Assembly: GCA_026770585.1 (NCBI GenBank)
Contig: MU648486.1
Coordinates: 1-12,080 of the forward strand
Length of the DNA stretch: 12,080 bases
From: Baffinella frigidus
Taxonomy: Eukaryota; Cryptophyceae; Cryptomonadales; Baffinellaceae
Direction of reading: 5' to 3'
Shown here: in pieces, positions 1 through 7,197 of the stretch
How positions within the stretch are numbered: the first letter of the stretch is position 1
Layout: every line of letters begins with the position of its first letter
The notes under the pieces: generated by a model
Database searches by the model: none
What the model saw: the letters and a program-made list of their open reading frames with translations, nothing else
Told to the model about the DNA's origin: nothing
Translations under genes and position numbers: made by a program

Positions 1-108
1 GCGGACGCAGTTGGAGTGGATGTGAACGCGGACGCATTTGTAGTGGATGTGAACGCGGACGCAGTTGGAGTGAATGTGAACGCGGACGCAGTTGGGGTGA
101 ATGTGAAC
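1..108 (+). repeat. 27-bp in-frame tandem repeat, four copies
   Basis: Four consecutive 27-bp units begin gcggacgca and end gtgaac, with a few substitutions: ttt-gta replaces gtt-gga in copy 2, and gat changes to aat in copies 3-4. The period is a multiple of three and encodes a nine-residue repeat at the front of the nuclease-like protein. The array continues beyond the left edge, so the copy number is a minimum. Confidence 0.9.
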
Positions 109-558
109 ATTTTTCAAGGTCTTGTAAGTGACGCGGCATCTGTTCATTCTCATATGCGTGGCGTGTTCTCCGACATAAGCACCAGATACGGGACACGGTA
201 TTCGGAGGCTCTGTACCAACGGGCGATTGTCCGCCGGGCTTATCTCGACATGATCCCAATCATGATGGAACGGGAGCTCTTCATAGACCGTGGAGAAGGA
301 AGTCTTCTCGTAGGTCGGGTTGACCTCGAAGTTGCAGGCAACTGCCTGTATGAATTGAAGATCAGTACCCCGAACATCGCAAAGGACACCGAACAGATAA
401 CTAAATATCTATGTGCATACGATCTGAACAAGGAGAGCATCCAGATTGCTTCGCTCGTGTACTTTACACAGAACGGTGTCGTGGTTCACGAGGTCCGTAA
501 CTTTACAGAAGCGCGAGAGGGCACAGCGGTGAAGCGCAAGCTGGAATCGATGGCGTAG
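1..558 (+). CDS. RecB/Cas4-like PD-(D/E)XK nuclease domain protein, 5' partial
   Basis: The frame is open from base 1 and has no ATG before the domain, so the true start lies left of the window. The first 36 codons are four copies of a nine-residue repeat (ADAVGV[DN]VN type). The folded part shows the PD-(D/E)XK nuclease pattern: an Asp in RVDLEV (about nt 322), the E-x-K of YELKIS (about nt 352-360), then Q-I-T-K-Y (about nt 394-408), which matches the QxxxY motif of the RecB/Cas4/lambda-exonuclease branch. A predicted beta strand follows (SLVYFTQNG). Enzymes of this group cut or resect DNA and are common in large DNA viruses for recombination or genome processing. All the catalytic positions expected for the core are present, so activity is plausible. 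The exact role and substrate cannot be told. The stop TAG lies in a 15-bp motif that recurs after the next gene. Confidence 0.62.
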   Translation, partial: ADAVGVDVNADAFVVDVNADAVGVNVNADAVGVNVNIFQGLVSDAASVHSHMRGVFSDISTRYGTRYSEALYQRAIVRRAYLDMIPIMMERELFIDRGEGSLLVGRVDLEVAGNCLYELKISTPNIAKDTEQITKYLCAYDLNKESIQIASLVYFTQNGVVVHEVRNFTEAREGTAVKRKLESMA

Positions 559-585
559 ACGTGTTCAACGGTGTTCTACGCATTC

Positions 586-591
586 AATAAA
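586..591 (+). terminator. Poly(A) signal AATAAA after the nuclease-like gene
   Basis: A canonical AATAAA lies 28 nt after the stop codon. It is followed by CAAC and then TGTTCTATG, a layout repeated almost exactly after the 1398-residue gene at 5976-5997. Three cggtgttcta-type elements surround it (568-630). Confidence 0.55.
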
Positions 592-688
592 CAACGGTGT
601 TCTATGTGTGTGTGGCGGCGGTGTTCTACAGGTACCGACGCCCGTGTACGGTGACCCGATAGCAAAATACACATAGCTCAGAACATCA

Positions 689-697
689 TATTTATAT
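689..697 (+). promoter_or_regulatory. TATA-like box for the small cysteine-rich gene
   Basis: TATTTATAT ends 32 nt before the ATG at 730. The flank catcatattta is shared with the promoter of the downstream paralogue (1634-1643), which suggests the promoters were duplicated along with the genes. The rest of the 171-bp gap (559-729) holds the poly(A) signal and short cggtgttcta repeats. Confidence 0.5.
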
Positions 698-729
698 GAC
701 ATCCTGTAAAGGTACTAACCATAAACACC

Positions 730-1530
730 ATGTCAAAGGGTCTGTGTCTTTGTATACTACTTTTCATAGCAATTGCAGATGTTGCAAAAGGTGCAGAATC
801 GTGTTCACCGGGATACTATTACAATTCGGGTTGGTGTTTTAAATGCCAAGGTCCTTCATATATGCCGTTTAACAATCATGTCCAATCATCATGCTTCAAT
901 TGTCCGTCTGGAACAAATACTTTCATGGACGGGGCGCAAGCGATATCGCAGTGTATCTGTGTGTCAGGATATTCCGGTAATTCGAATGGGGCAACGTGTA
1001 CCGCCTGTCCGACTCGAACCTACAAGTCTGTCAGAGGAACGGGGACCTGTACAGGTTGTCCTGCGGGGACTAAGAACCCTTGGACTGGCCAGGAGTCATG
1101 CCGTGATTGTGTGGCTGGGTACTATGCGGGTGCATCTGCTCTCGACTGTACAAGCTGCAACGCAGGCACATACAGCACAACTATCAGGGCGACATCGATT
1201 GCTACTTGCCTCACTTGTGGTGCAGGTAAATACAGCGCTGCGGCATATAGCACATGCTCCAACTGTCCTAATGGTCAAGGCAGCGCGGCCGGGTCGGGTG
1301 TGGGCGGATGTTCAAACTGTCCTGCGGGTCAATACAGCACAGATGGTAGCGGATGTTTAAACTGTCCCGAAGGTCAATCCAGTACGAGTGGTAGCGAATG
1401 TTCAAACTGCCCAGTGAATACATATAGCTCATCAGGAGGCGCGTGCATACCTTGTTCTCCCAACTCTGTCTCACCGGCTGGCAGCAAATTGCCAACGGAC
1501 TGCACATGTATCTCGGGATATTATGATTAA
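730..1530 (+). CDS. Secreted cysteine-rich protein with ephrin-receptor-like repeats, short paralogue
   Basis: The protein has 266 residues. Residues 1 to about 21 form a signal peptide (MSKGLCLCILLFIAIADVAKG). The rest is cysteine-rich repeats of the GCC2/GCC3 (ephrin-receptor-like, TNFR-like) type, with C-x-x-C pairs, G-[TKQ]-Y-[KS] turns and CxCxxGY links. Residues from about 50 to 190 are nearly identical to the start of the next gene, showing a recent tandem duplication. It stops after CTCISGYYD, inside a module, and lacks the C-terminal domain, stalk and membrane helix of its neighbour. It should therefore be secreted or lumenal rather than anchored. It could be a decoy-like soluble form, a virion component, or a truncated copy that is still expressed; its intact TATA-like box and leader argue against plain decay. 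Ligand and function are unknown. Confidence 0.8.
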   Translation: MSKGLCLCILLFIAIADVAKGAESCSPGYYYNSGWCFKCQGPSYMPFNNHVQSSCFNCPSGTNTFMDGAQAISQCICVSGYSGNSNGATCTACPTRTYKSVRGTGTCTGCPAGTKNPWTGQESCRDCVAGYYAGASALDCTSCNAGTYSTTIRATSIATCLTCGAGKYSAAAYSTCSNCPNGQGSAAGSGVGGCSNCPAGQYSTDGSGCLNCPEGQSSTSGSECSNCPVNTYSSSGGACIPCSPNSVSPAGSKLPTDCTCISGYYD

Positions 1531-1637
1531 TGATGTAGACGTGTTCAACAGGTTGGTGTTTAATGAACGTACCCATACGTAAACATGACAAAACATTTTC
1601 TGGATTTTCACCACATGTATTATAGACAATGGCATCA

Positions 1638-1644
1638 TATTTAA
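1638..1644 (+). promoter_or_regulatory. TATA-like box TATTTAA for the long cysteine-rich gene
   Basis: TATTTAA ends 30 nt before the ATG at 1674. The in-frame ATG at 1629 lies upstream of this box and would not be transcribed from it, which decides the start in favour of 1674. The start context cataaacatcATG closely matches cataaacaccATG of the upstream paralogue. Confidence 0.6.
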
Positions 1645-1673
1645 CGATACCCCACCACCACAGCATAAACATC

Positions 1674-4600
1674 ATGTCAAAAGGTGTGTGTCTTTGTATA
1701 CTAATTTTCACAGCAATTGCAGATGTTGCAATGTGTGCAACATCATGTGGAGTGGGACACTATTTGATGTCGGGAACCTGTTATTCATGTCAAGGGTCTA
1801 CATATATGAATTCTGCCAGTCATACATACAGCAGCTGCTTCAACTGTCCGTCTGGAACAAATACTTTCATGGACAGGGCGCAAGCGATATCGCAGTGTAT
1901 CTGTATGGCAGGATATTCCGGTAATTCGAATGGGGCAACATGTGCGGCATGTCCGACTCGCACCTACAAGTCTGGTAGAGGAACGGGGACCTGTACAGGT
2001 TGTCCTGCGGGGACTAAGAACCCTTGGACCGGCCAGGGTGAATGCCGTGATTGTGTGCCTGGGTACTATGCGGGTGCAGGAGCTCTCGAGTGTACAAGCT
2101 GCGTTGCAGGCAAATACAGCACAACTGTCAGGGCGACATCGATTGCTACGTGCCTCACCTGTGGTGCGGGTAAATACAGCGCTGCGTCCGATAGAGAATG
2201 CTCAACCTGTACTAGTGGTAAAACCAGTGGCCCAGGTGCGAGTGGATGCACAAACTGTCCAGCGGGTCAATCCAGCCCACCTGGTGGCATATGCGGAGCC
2301 TGTGGTGTAAACACATATAGCGCAGCAGGGGGCACATGTCAAAATTGTCCTACCAACTCAGTCTCATCGGCAAGCAGCACCTCAGCAAGTGCATGCAAAT
2401 GCAAGCGGGGATACTGGGGACCAGGTGGGACTCAAGCGTGCACGGCATGTGGCGTGGGTAAATACAAGCCGGCTGACGACACCACAGCCAGCCTCGTGGG
2501 AACATGTTTACCATGTCCCGTCTCAAAGTTCGGCCCTGATACAGGAGCAAGCGTTTGTTCGGGACAATGTCACAGTACAGCAACCTCGCTACAGGGTAGT
2601 TCCACAGCGTCTGCATGCACCTGCCTCTCGGGATTCTATGGAGGGGGTACCACAGCTGCGTGTACACCATGTGTAGCAGGTACATACAAGGGGAGTGCGG
2701 ACACTTCCATCAGCTCCTCTACGACATGCATACCATGTGCACTTTCAACATACAGTGGAATAGCCGGAGTATCAGCCTGTACATCAAATTGTCCCGCCTT
2801 TTCAAGTACTCTGGTGACTGGAAGCACATCCATAACTGCATGTCAATGCAATTCGAACTATTATGGAAGAATAGACGTCAGTAATGGAGCACCGTGTAAC
2901 GAGTGTCCTCAGTCTACCATCTCAGTGCGGAACAGCCAAGCAAGGACGGCCTGTAAATGCACAGCGGGGTCTTATGGGAGTGGTGCGGATGCAAACCCTG
3001 CAGAGCCAACAAGATGCACGGCATGCGATGCTGGTAAATACAAACCACTCGGGGACACAGCCACGTCTTCAGCACAGGAATGCAGCCAATGTGAATTTGG
3101 TCTCTACAATCCAACACCCGGAGCATCGGCGTGTTCAACGTGTCCCAACAACGCATCGCCGAATGATGCCCACACAGCATGTGTGTGTGGCGCAGGGTTC
3201 CAAGCATCGTCAACAAGCCAACTCAGCTGTGTGGCATGTGTAGGAAATAGAGACAGCACACCGGGAGAAACATGCAGATGTGTTGCAGGATACCATCTCG
3301 TGAGCGGTGCGTGTCAAGCATGCGGAGGGGGGTTGTATAAGGATTCGATTGGAGATACAGGTTGTACTGATTGCGGGACAGGGACATACAGCAACCAGGG
3401 ATCAAGCACATGCACTGCTTGTCCCGAGGGAAAATTCGGCGCACAGGTGAGATCGACTGTATGTCAACCATGCCCAAGTGGAAAATATAGTGGCATCGGA
3501 GCAACAGAGTGCGGCACGTGCCATCCACACTCAACCTCTCTCGCTGGAAGCAACGAAGTATCAGACTGTAAGTGTAACCCTGGGTATACGGGTCCAGACG
3601 GTGACGCGTGCAATCCATGCGGTGTGGGGTCATACAAGAGTGTAACGGGATCTGCGGGATGCTCGGTATGTCCTCCCTATGCTACCTCACCACAAGGTAG
3701 CGACGCATTGAGTGACTGCGAGTGCAACGCAGGGTACAAGGGGTCAAATGGTGGAACGTGTACTGCGTGCTTGGCAGGGACGTACAAGGGTGCAGTGGGG
3801 ACTGGTTTATGTGTGTCTTGCGATACCAGTACCCAATCCGTTGCAGGAAGTACTGCATGTGCATGTAAAGCGGGGTTCGAGAATTTGAACGGTGGCGTGT
3901 GCACCCCATGTGAGGCGGGGTCTTACAAGAGCGGATTGGGAACCGGTGGGTGTAGCACATGCCCTGACAACTCTGGATCATCTCCCGGCAGTGCGCTGTG
4001 CAAGTGCTGGGTGGGGCACACGGGTGCAGATGGCAACGCATGCACTGGATGTATCCAAGGGACGTACAAGAGTGTGGTGGGATCAACTGGGTGTTTGACA
4101 TGCAACACCAACTCCCAATCCGCTGCCAAGAGTAGTGTGTGTACGTGTATGGCAGGATACACTGGTGCAGATGGTAGCGCGTGTACTGGATGTCTCGAAG
4201 GGACGTACAAGAGCGTGGTGGGACCAACCGGGTGCTTGACATGCCCTAACAACGCCCAATCCACTACCAGAAGCAGTGTCTGTATGTGTAAGGCGGGATA
4301 TACACGTGACGATAGCGGGGGGTGTACGTCATGCAAAGAAGGAGAATACAAGAATATCGCGGGAGACGCATCGTGCCAAACGTGTGCGGTTGGGCGAATT
4401 TCAACAATCGCAAGTGACAATGTCGCCAACTGCAAATGCAAAGCCGGGTATAGTGGGACAACGGGCACGGAGGCATGCAATGAGTGTTTGCCTGGCTCAT
4501 TCAAGAACACAGTGGGAGCAGGGAACTGTATGTGCATGCCCGGATACTCTATGCCAGTAGGTGGGGGACAATGCACACAATGTTTAGCAGGGACTTACAA

Positions 4601-5870
4601 GATCCTGTCAGGAGATGGGCAGTGCACACCATGCCCGACTGGTAAGACATCTACGAAAGGAAGTACTGAGCCCAATGACTGCATATGCCCGACAGGGTCA
4701 ATAGAGGTCGGGGGTTCATGTGTCACGTGTGACGTAGGTTCATATGCATCCTATGGTGCTACTACCACGTGTATGAAATGCCCAGAAGGGACATACAGTG
4801 ATACACAGGGGGCCGATGCATGCGAAACGTGTCCAGTGGGAATGAGCTCTGAGGAGGGAGGTGTCTCAATCGATAGCTGTATGTGTGCAAAGGGATATAC
4901 ACGTGGATCGGACGGACTTTCATGCACGCCATGCCTGGAGGGGACATACAAGGATGTCCCAGGTAGTGGGCCGTGTTCGGTATGTACTGCATTTTTCACG
5001 AGCTCTAAAGCTGCAAGCGACAAAGCTACAGACTGTGCATGCAAGACCGGGTACGGCAAGAAAACACTTACCAGCGAGTGTTCGCCATGCGATCCAGGCA
5101 CATACAAGGATAATGTAGGGACGGGATTGTGTACTGCATGTGTGTTGGAGACAACGCATAGTCCCTCATCCGGTTCTACAGTTTGCATGGACTGCCCACA
5201 GTACGAAGAGTCCGCGGGTGTTGATTGCTACTGCATTCCGGGGTATGCAAGAATGCAAGAGGGGACGGCGTGTGAGTTCCAGAATCCGTGGAAAGACTCC
5301 ATATTCACAGCGACGTTCGATGTGAACGTTGCATACGAGAATATGGCTTCCTTCAACGTGGGAAAACAAGGCATGTTTCTTGCAAGTGTGTCGAAGGCGC
5401 TTGGCATCGCACGAAAATCCATACAGATTGAATCAATCAAAGACGTGACGGACCCATCCACGCAACGGCGTCTGCTGGCTGTAAACAGTGTCAATGTAAA
5501 GACGCAAATCGTAGCATCTGAAGAAAGCGTTGAATCAATTGTGCGGATTGTAACAAGTGGGAACACCGTGATTGACTACCCCGATTCTACCATCACACCC
5601 ATCGTAAGGGTCGTGTCGGATATCAACCCTGGGAACATACGTACTTACCCACCACCCATAATAACAGACCCACCAATTATCATAACCCCACCACAAGCAA
5701 CCAATCTACCCCAAGAGACCCCTATACCTACTGGAAGTATTGATATTCCAATGGAAGTCTACATAGGGGGGGGTGCGTTCGTCATAGTTCTTTTGTTGTT
5801 TGTGACATACAAACGAATGACACGACCAAGACACAACCACCATAAAGCGAGTCCCGATACAGGAAAATAG
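1674..5870 (+). CDS. Giant cysteine-rich type I membrane protein with about 19 ephrin-receptor-like modules
   Basis: The protein has 1398 residues from the ATG at 1674, chosen because the leader then matches the upstream paralogue and follows the TATA box. Residues 1 to about 22 are a signal peptide. Residues from about 24 to 1202 are cysteine-rich GCC2/GCC3-type modules of about 47-60 residues, each with C-x-C-x(2,3)-G-[YF], C-x-x-C and GTYK-like turns; I count about 19 CxC...G[YF] links. Residues from about 1203 to 1320 form a different, cysteine-free domain with an RRLLAV segment. A proline-rich stalk follows (about 1320-1355). One membrane helix lies at about 1363-1379, and a 19-residue basic tail ends the protein. 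The layout is that of an extended surface receptor or adhesin. It may be a virion or infected-cell surface protein; the ligand is unknown. Adjacent 141-bp (47-residue) modules near 4023 and 4164 are recent duplicates, so the array grows by unequal exchange. Confidence 0.82.
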   Translation: MSKGVCLCILIFTAIADVAMCATSCGVGHYLMSGTCYSCQGSTYMNSASHTYSSCFNCPSGTNTFMDRAQAISQCICMAGYSGNSNGATCAACPTRTYKSGRGTGTCTGCPAGTKNPWTGQGECRDCVPGYYAGAGALECTSCVAGKYSTTVRATSIATCLTCGAGKYSAASDRECSTCTSGKTSGPGASGCTNCPAGQSSPPGGICGACGVNTYSAAGGTCQNCPTNSVSSASSTSASACKCKRGYWGPGGTQACTACGVGKYKPADDTTASLVGTCLPCPVSKFGPDTGASVCSGQCHSTATSLQGSSTASACTCLSGFYGGGTTAACTPCVAGTYKGSADTSISSSTTCIPCALSTYSGIAGVSACTSNCPAFSSTLVTGSTSITACQCNSNYYGRIDVSNGAPCNECPQSTISVRNSQARTACKCTAGSYGSGADANPAEPTRCTACDAGKYKPLGDTATSSAQECSQCEFGLYNPTPGASACSTCPNNASPNDAHTACVCGAGFQASSTSQLSCVACVGNRDSTPGETCRCVAGYHLVSGACQACGGGLYKDSIGDTGCTDCGTGTYSNQGSSTCTACPEGKFGAQVRSTVCQPCPSGKYSGIGATECGTCHPHSTSLAGSNEVSDCKCNPGYTGPDGDACNPCGVGSYKSVTGSAGCSVCPPYATSPQGSDALSDCECNAGYKGSNGGTCTACLAGTYKGAVGTGLCVSCDTSTQSVAGSTACACKAGFENLNGGVCTPCEAGSYKSGLGTGGCSTCPDNSGSSPGSALCKCWVGHTGADGNACTGCIQGTYKSVVGSTGCLTCNTNSQSAAKSSVCTCMAGYTGADGSACTGCLEGTYKSVVGPTGCLTCPNNAQSTTRSSVCMCKAGYTRDDSGGCTSCKEGEYKNIAGDASCQTCAVGRISTIASDNVANCKCKAGYSGTTGTEACNECLPGSFKNTVGAGNCMCMPGYSMPVGGGQCTQCLAGTYKILSGDGQCTPCPTGKTSTKGSTEPNDCICPTGSIEVGGSCVTCDVGSYASYGATTTCMKCPEGTYSDTQGADACETCPVGMSSEEGGVSIDSCMCAKGYTRGSDGLSCTPCLEGTYKDVPGSGPCSVCTAFFTSSKAASDKATDCACKTGYGKKTLTSECSPCDPGTYKDNVGTGLCTACVLETTHSPSSGSTVCMDCPQYEESAGVDCYCIPGYARMQEGTACEFQNPWKDSIFTATFDVNVAYENMASFNVGKQGMFLASVSKALGIARKSIQIESIKDVTDPSTQRRLLAVNSVNVKTQIVASEESVESIVRIVTSGNTVIDYPDSTITPIVRVVSDINPGNIRTYPPPIITDPPIIITPPQATNLPQETPIPTGSIDIPMEVYIGGGAFVIVLLLFVTYKRMTRPRHNHHKASPDTGK
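4023..4304 (+). repeat. 141-bp duplicated modules inside the cysteine-rich gene
   Basis: The segments beginning ggtgcagatgg at 4023 and 4164 are highly similar over a 141-bp period (47 codons). Both contain gggacgtacaagag and a following ttgacatgc. A more diverged third unit begins near 4305. The whole-codon period keeps the frame open. Confidence 0.75.
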
Positions 5871-5939
5871 ATGCTTCCCGATGTTGTGACGAGGGACAAC
5901 GGAAAACAGATGCTTCCCGATGTTGTAATGAATGGCAAC
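5862..5939 (+). repeat. 39-bp tandem repeat across the stop codon of the long gene
   Basis: Two 39-bp copies share ggaaaa-[tc]-ag, atgcttcccgatgttgt and a gg-caac end. Copy 1 holds the stop TAG at 5868-5870; copy 2 has CAG at the same place. The period is 13 codons and the frame stays open after the TAG up to TGA at 5952-5954. Confidence 0.85.
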
Positions 5940-5975
5940 GGACACAGTCACTGATCGCGCGGTTCTGATGAATTA

Positions 5976-5981
5976 AATAAA
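5976..5981 (+). terminator. Poly(A) signal AATAAA after the long cysteine-rich gene
   Basis: AATAAA lies 105 nt after the stop codon and is followed by CAAC and TGTTCTATG, as after the first gene (586-607). It faces a minus-strand signal 54 nt away, as expected between converging genes. Confidence 0.6.
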
Positions 5982-6034
5982 CAACTATGTTCTATGCTGG
6001 GGCGTGTACACAGCAAGTAATATTGCGTAATGGA

Positions 6035-6040
6035 TTTATT
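6035..6040 (-). terminator. Poly(A) signal AATAAA for the scramblase-like gene
   Basis: TTTATT on the plus strand reads AATAAA on the minus strand. It lies about 45 nt downstream of the minus-strand stop at 6085. Confidence 0.55.
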
Positions 6041-6084
6041 TTACGGACTCCGCCAGTTGAAACCGTTGTGTTGTGGTGGTTTGG

Positions 6085-6927
6085 TCAAAGTATAACTAAC
6101 TGATTGAGGAGGAACATAGATCCCAATAGCCGCACCTTACTGTCGGTACTTGAATGATCGGGGAAATAGAGTTCGCAATTATCCACATTGGTGGAAAGTT
6201 TGTGAAGGAGGCCACTACCACACACCTTCAACATTTTCCCAACGTGCGTGCCTGTAACAGGTTGCCGCGGACTGGCGGGGTATACATAGAAAGGGACGTG
6301 GCATGTGAAGACCCCCTCGGAGAAACAGTCGACAAACATACCGTTCCAACAAGTCGGTTTGGAAATAACGAACTCGACATTTTCTAGCGAATCTTTTACA
6401 TTGAACCTAGGGACACAATAATAAAAGTCTTCCACGGTGGACCCGATGAATTCCCCGTTTGTGTCGTGGTGCTGTATCTGTTGATGGCAACAACACTTCA
6501 TGGGCCCCGGAACACACCTCAAGGGACGGTGGTAGTCTGCCAGCTTCACCCCCCCGGTAGTATCCCCGTGCCACACGGCCATGTCCCACTGATGGTGGTT
6601 ATGGCATAATACGCGCGCCCACGAGGAAGAATCTTCTCTCGCATACATTATGTTGACATCCCGAGTTTGAAGAGTCGCAATAGTGAACTCTGGCTTGTCA
6701 TCGTAACAGAGGAGCTCTTGAAACCAACCACGCCATGTCTGTTTCACATAAAGGGATGTGTGTTCTGAAATCATATCACTACCAGCACGGGCGCTCATCT
6801 TCAATTGAGGAGGGGGTATGCTACATTGACGCCACGACCATAATGCATCATCGGAAGGGACCTTGGCATATGCATATGTACCCTTACGTAAGGTACCTCG
6901 CATACCACTATCAGCGCTAACACGCAT
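6085..6927 (-). CDS. Phospholipid-scramblase-like membrane protein
   Basis: The protein has 280 residues from the ATG at 6927, which lies 29 nt after a TATATAAA box; an in-frame ATG at 6954 directly abuts that box and is less likely. The sequence follows the phospholipid scramblase (PLSCR, tubby-like barrel) pattern from end to end. It has RPLRC (134-138), a CCC cluster (145-147) where family members are often palmitoylated, Q-x-I, a G-x-x-IG turn, YCVPRF (170-175), and paired cysteines around 193-209. V-x-G and VDN...YFP (248-256) follow, then a C-terminal hydrophobic helix (about 264-280) ending the chain. Family members move phospholipids between bilayer leaflets or act as membrane-associated signalling proteins. 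The 12-residue calcium-loop equivalent (247-258) starts with Asn and ends with His instead of Asp, so calcium dependence may be altered. Residues 1-50 are not conserved. Likely captured from a eukaryotic host. Function in the virus is inferred. Confidence 0.75.
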   Translation of the reverse strand: MRVSADSGMRGTLRKGTYAYAKVPSDDALWSWRQCSIPPPQLKMSARAGSDMISEHTSLYVKQTWRGWFQELLCYDDKPEFTIATLQTRDVNIMYAREDSSSWARVLCHNHHQWDMAVWHGDTTGGVKLADYHRPLRCVPGPMKCCCHQQIQHHDTNGEFIGSTVEDFYYCVPRFNVKDSLENVEFVISKPTCWNGMFVDCFSEGVFTCHVPFYVYPASPRQPVTGTHVGKMLKVCGSGLLHKLSTNVDNCELYFPDHSSTDSKVRLLGSMFLLNQLVIL

Positions 6928-6955
6928 TGATATGTATGAGTATGTATGAAACATC

Positions 6956-6964
6956 TTTATATAA
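6956..6964 (-). promoter_or_regulatory. TATA box TATATAAA for the scramblase-like gene
   Basis: On the minus strand the sequence reads TTATATAAAG. It ends 29 nt before the ATG at 6927. The remaining stretch up to 7167 shows no convincing gene. Confidence 0.6.
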
Positions 6965-7167
6965 CACTACAGTTTCGGGACGTCGTAATCCTATACACTT
7001 TACACGCAAAAACAAGTATTCTCAAATCGTCGGTTTGACCCCCGCTATCCCACATACCTGGGGTCGTTTTGGAATTGTGACTCCCTTGTTTTGTTGGAAA
7101 AGGGGCCGACGACAGGACCAGATGTACGAGGCGTATTTACACGCAAAGTGGCCAATTTGTGGACAAG

Positions 7168-7191
7168 AATTGTGAAAAACACATCACAATT
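7168..7191 (-). terminator. 3' hairpin after the 340-residue gene
   Basis: A perfect 8-bp inverted repeat, AATTGTGA and TCACAATT, with an 8-nt loop begins 6 nt past the minus-strand stop codon. No AATAAA is nearby. Hairpins define 3' ends in some giant viruses (established for mimivirus). It is a candidate transcript-end signal here. Confidence 0.4.
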
Positions 7192-7197
7192 TATGAT

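Noticed and set aside
1629-1673. Upstream in-frame ATG as start of the long cysteine-rich gene
   Set aside because: It lies before the TATTTAA box and would add 15 residues ahead of a leader that matches the paralogue from the ATG at 1674.
3682-4242. Long antisense frames under the cysteine-rich gene
   Set aside because: They are by-products of the periodic cysteine codons on the other strand.
6928-6954. First ATG of the scramblase-like frame
   Set aside because: It directly abuts the TATA box; the next ATG has the 29-nt spacing seen at other genes.
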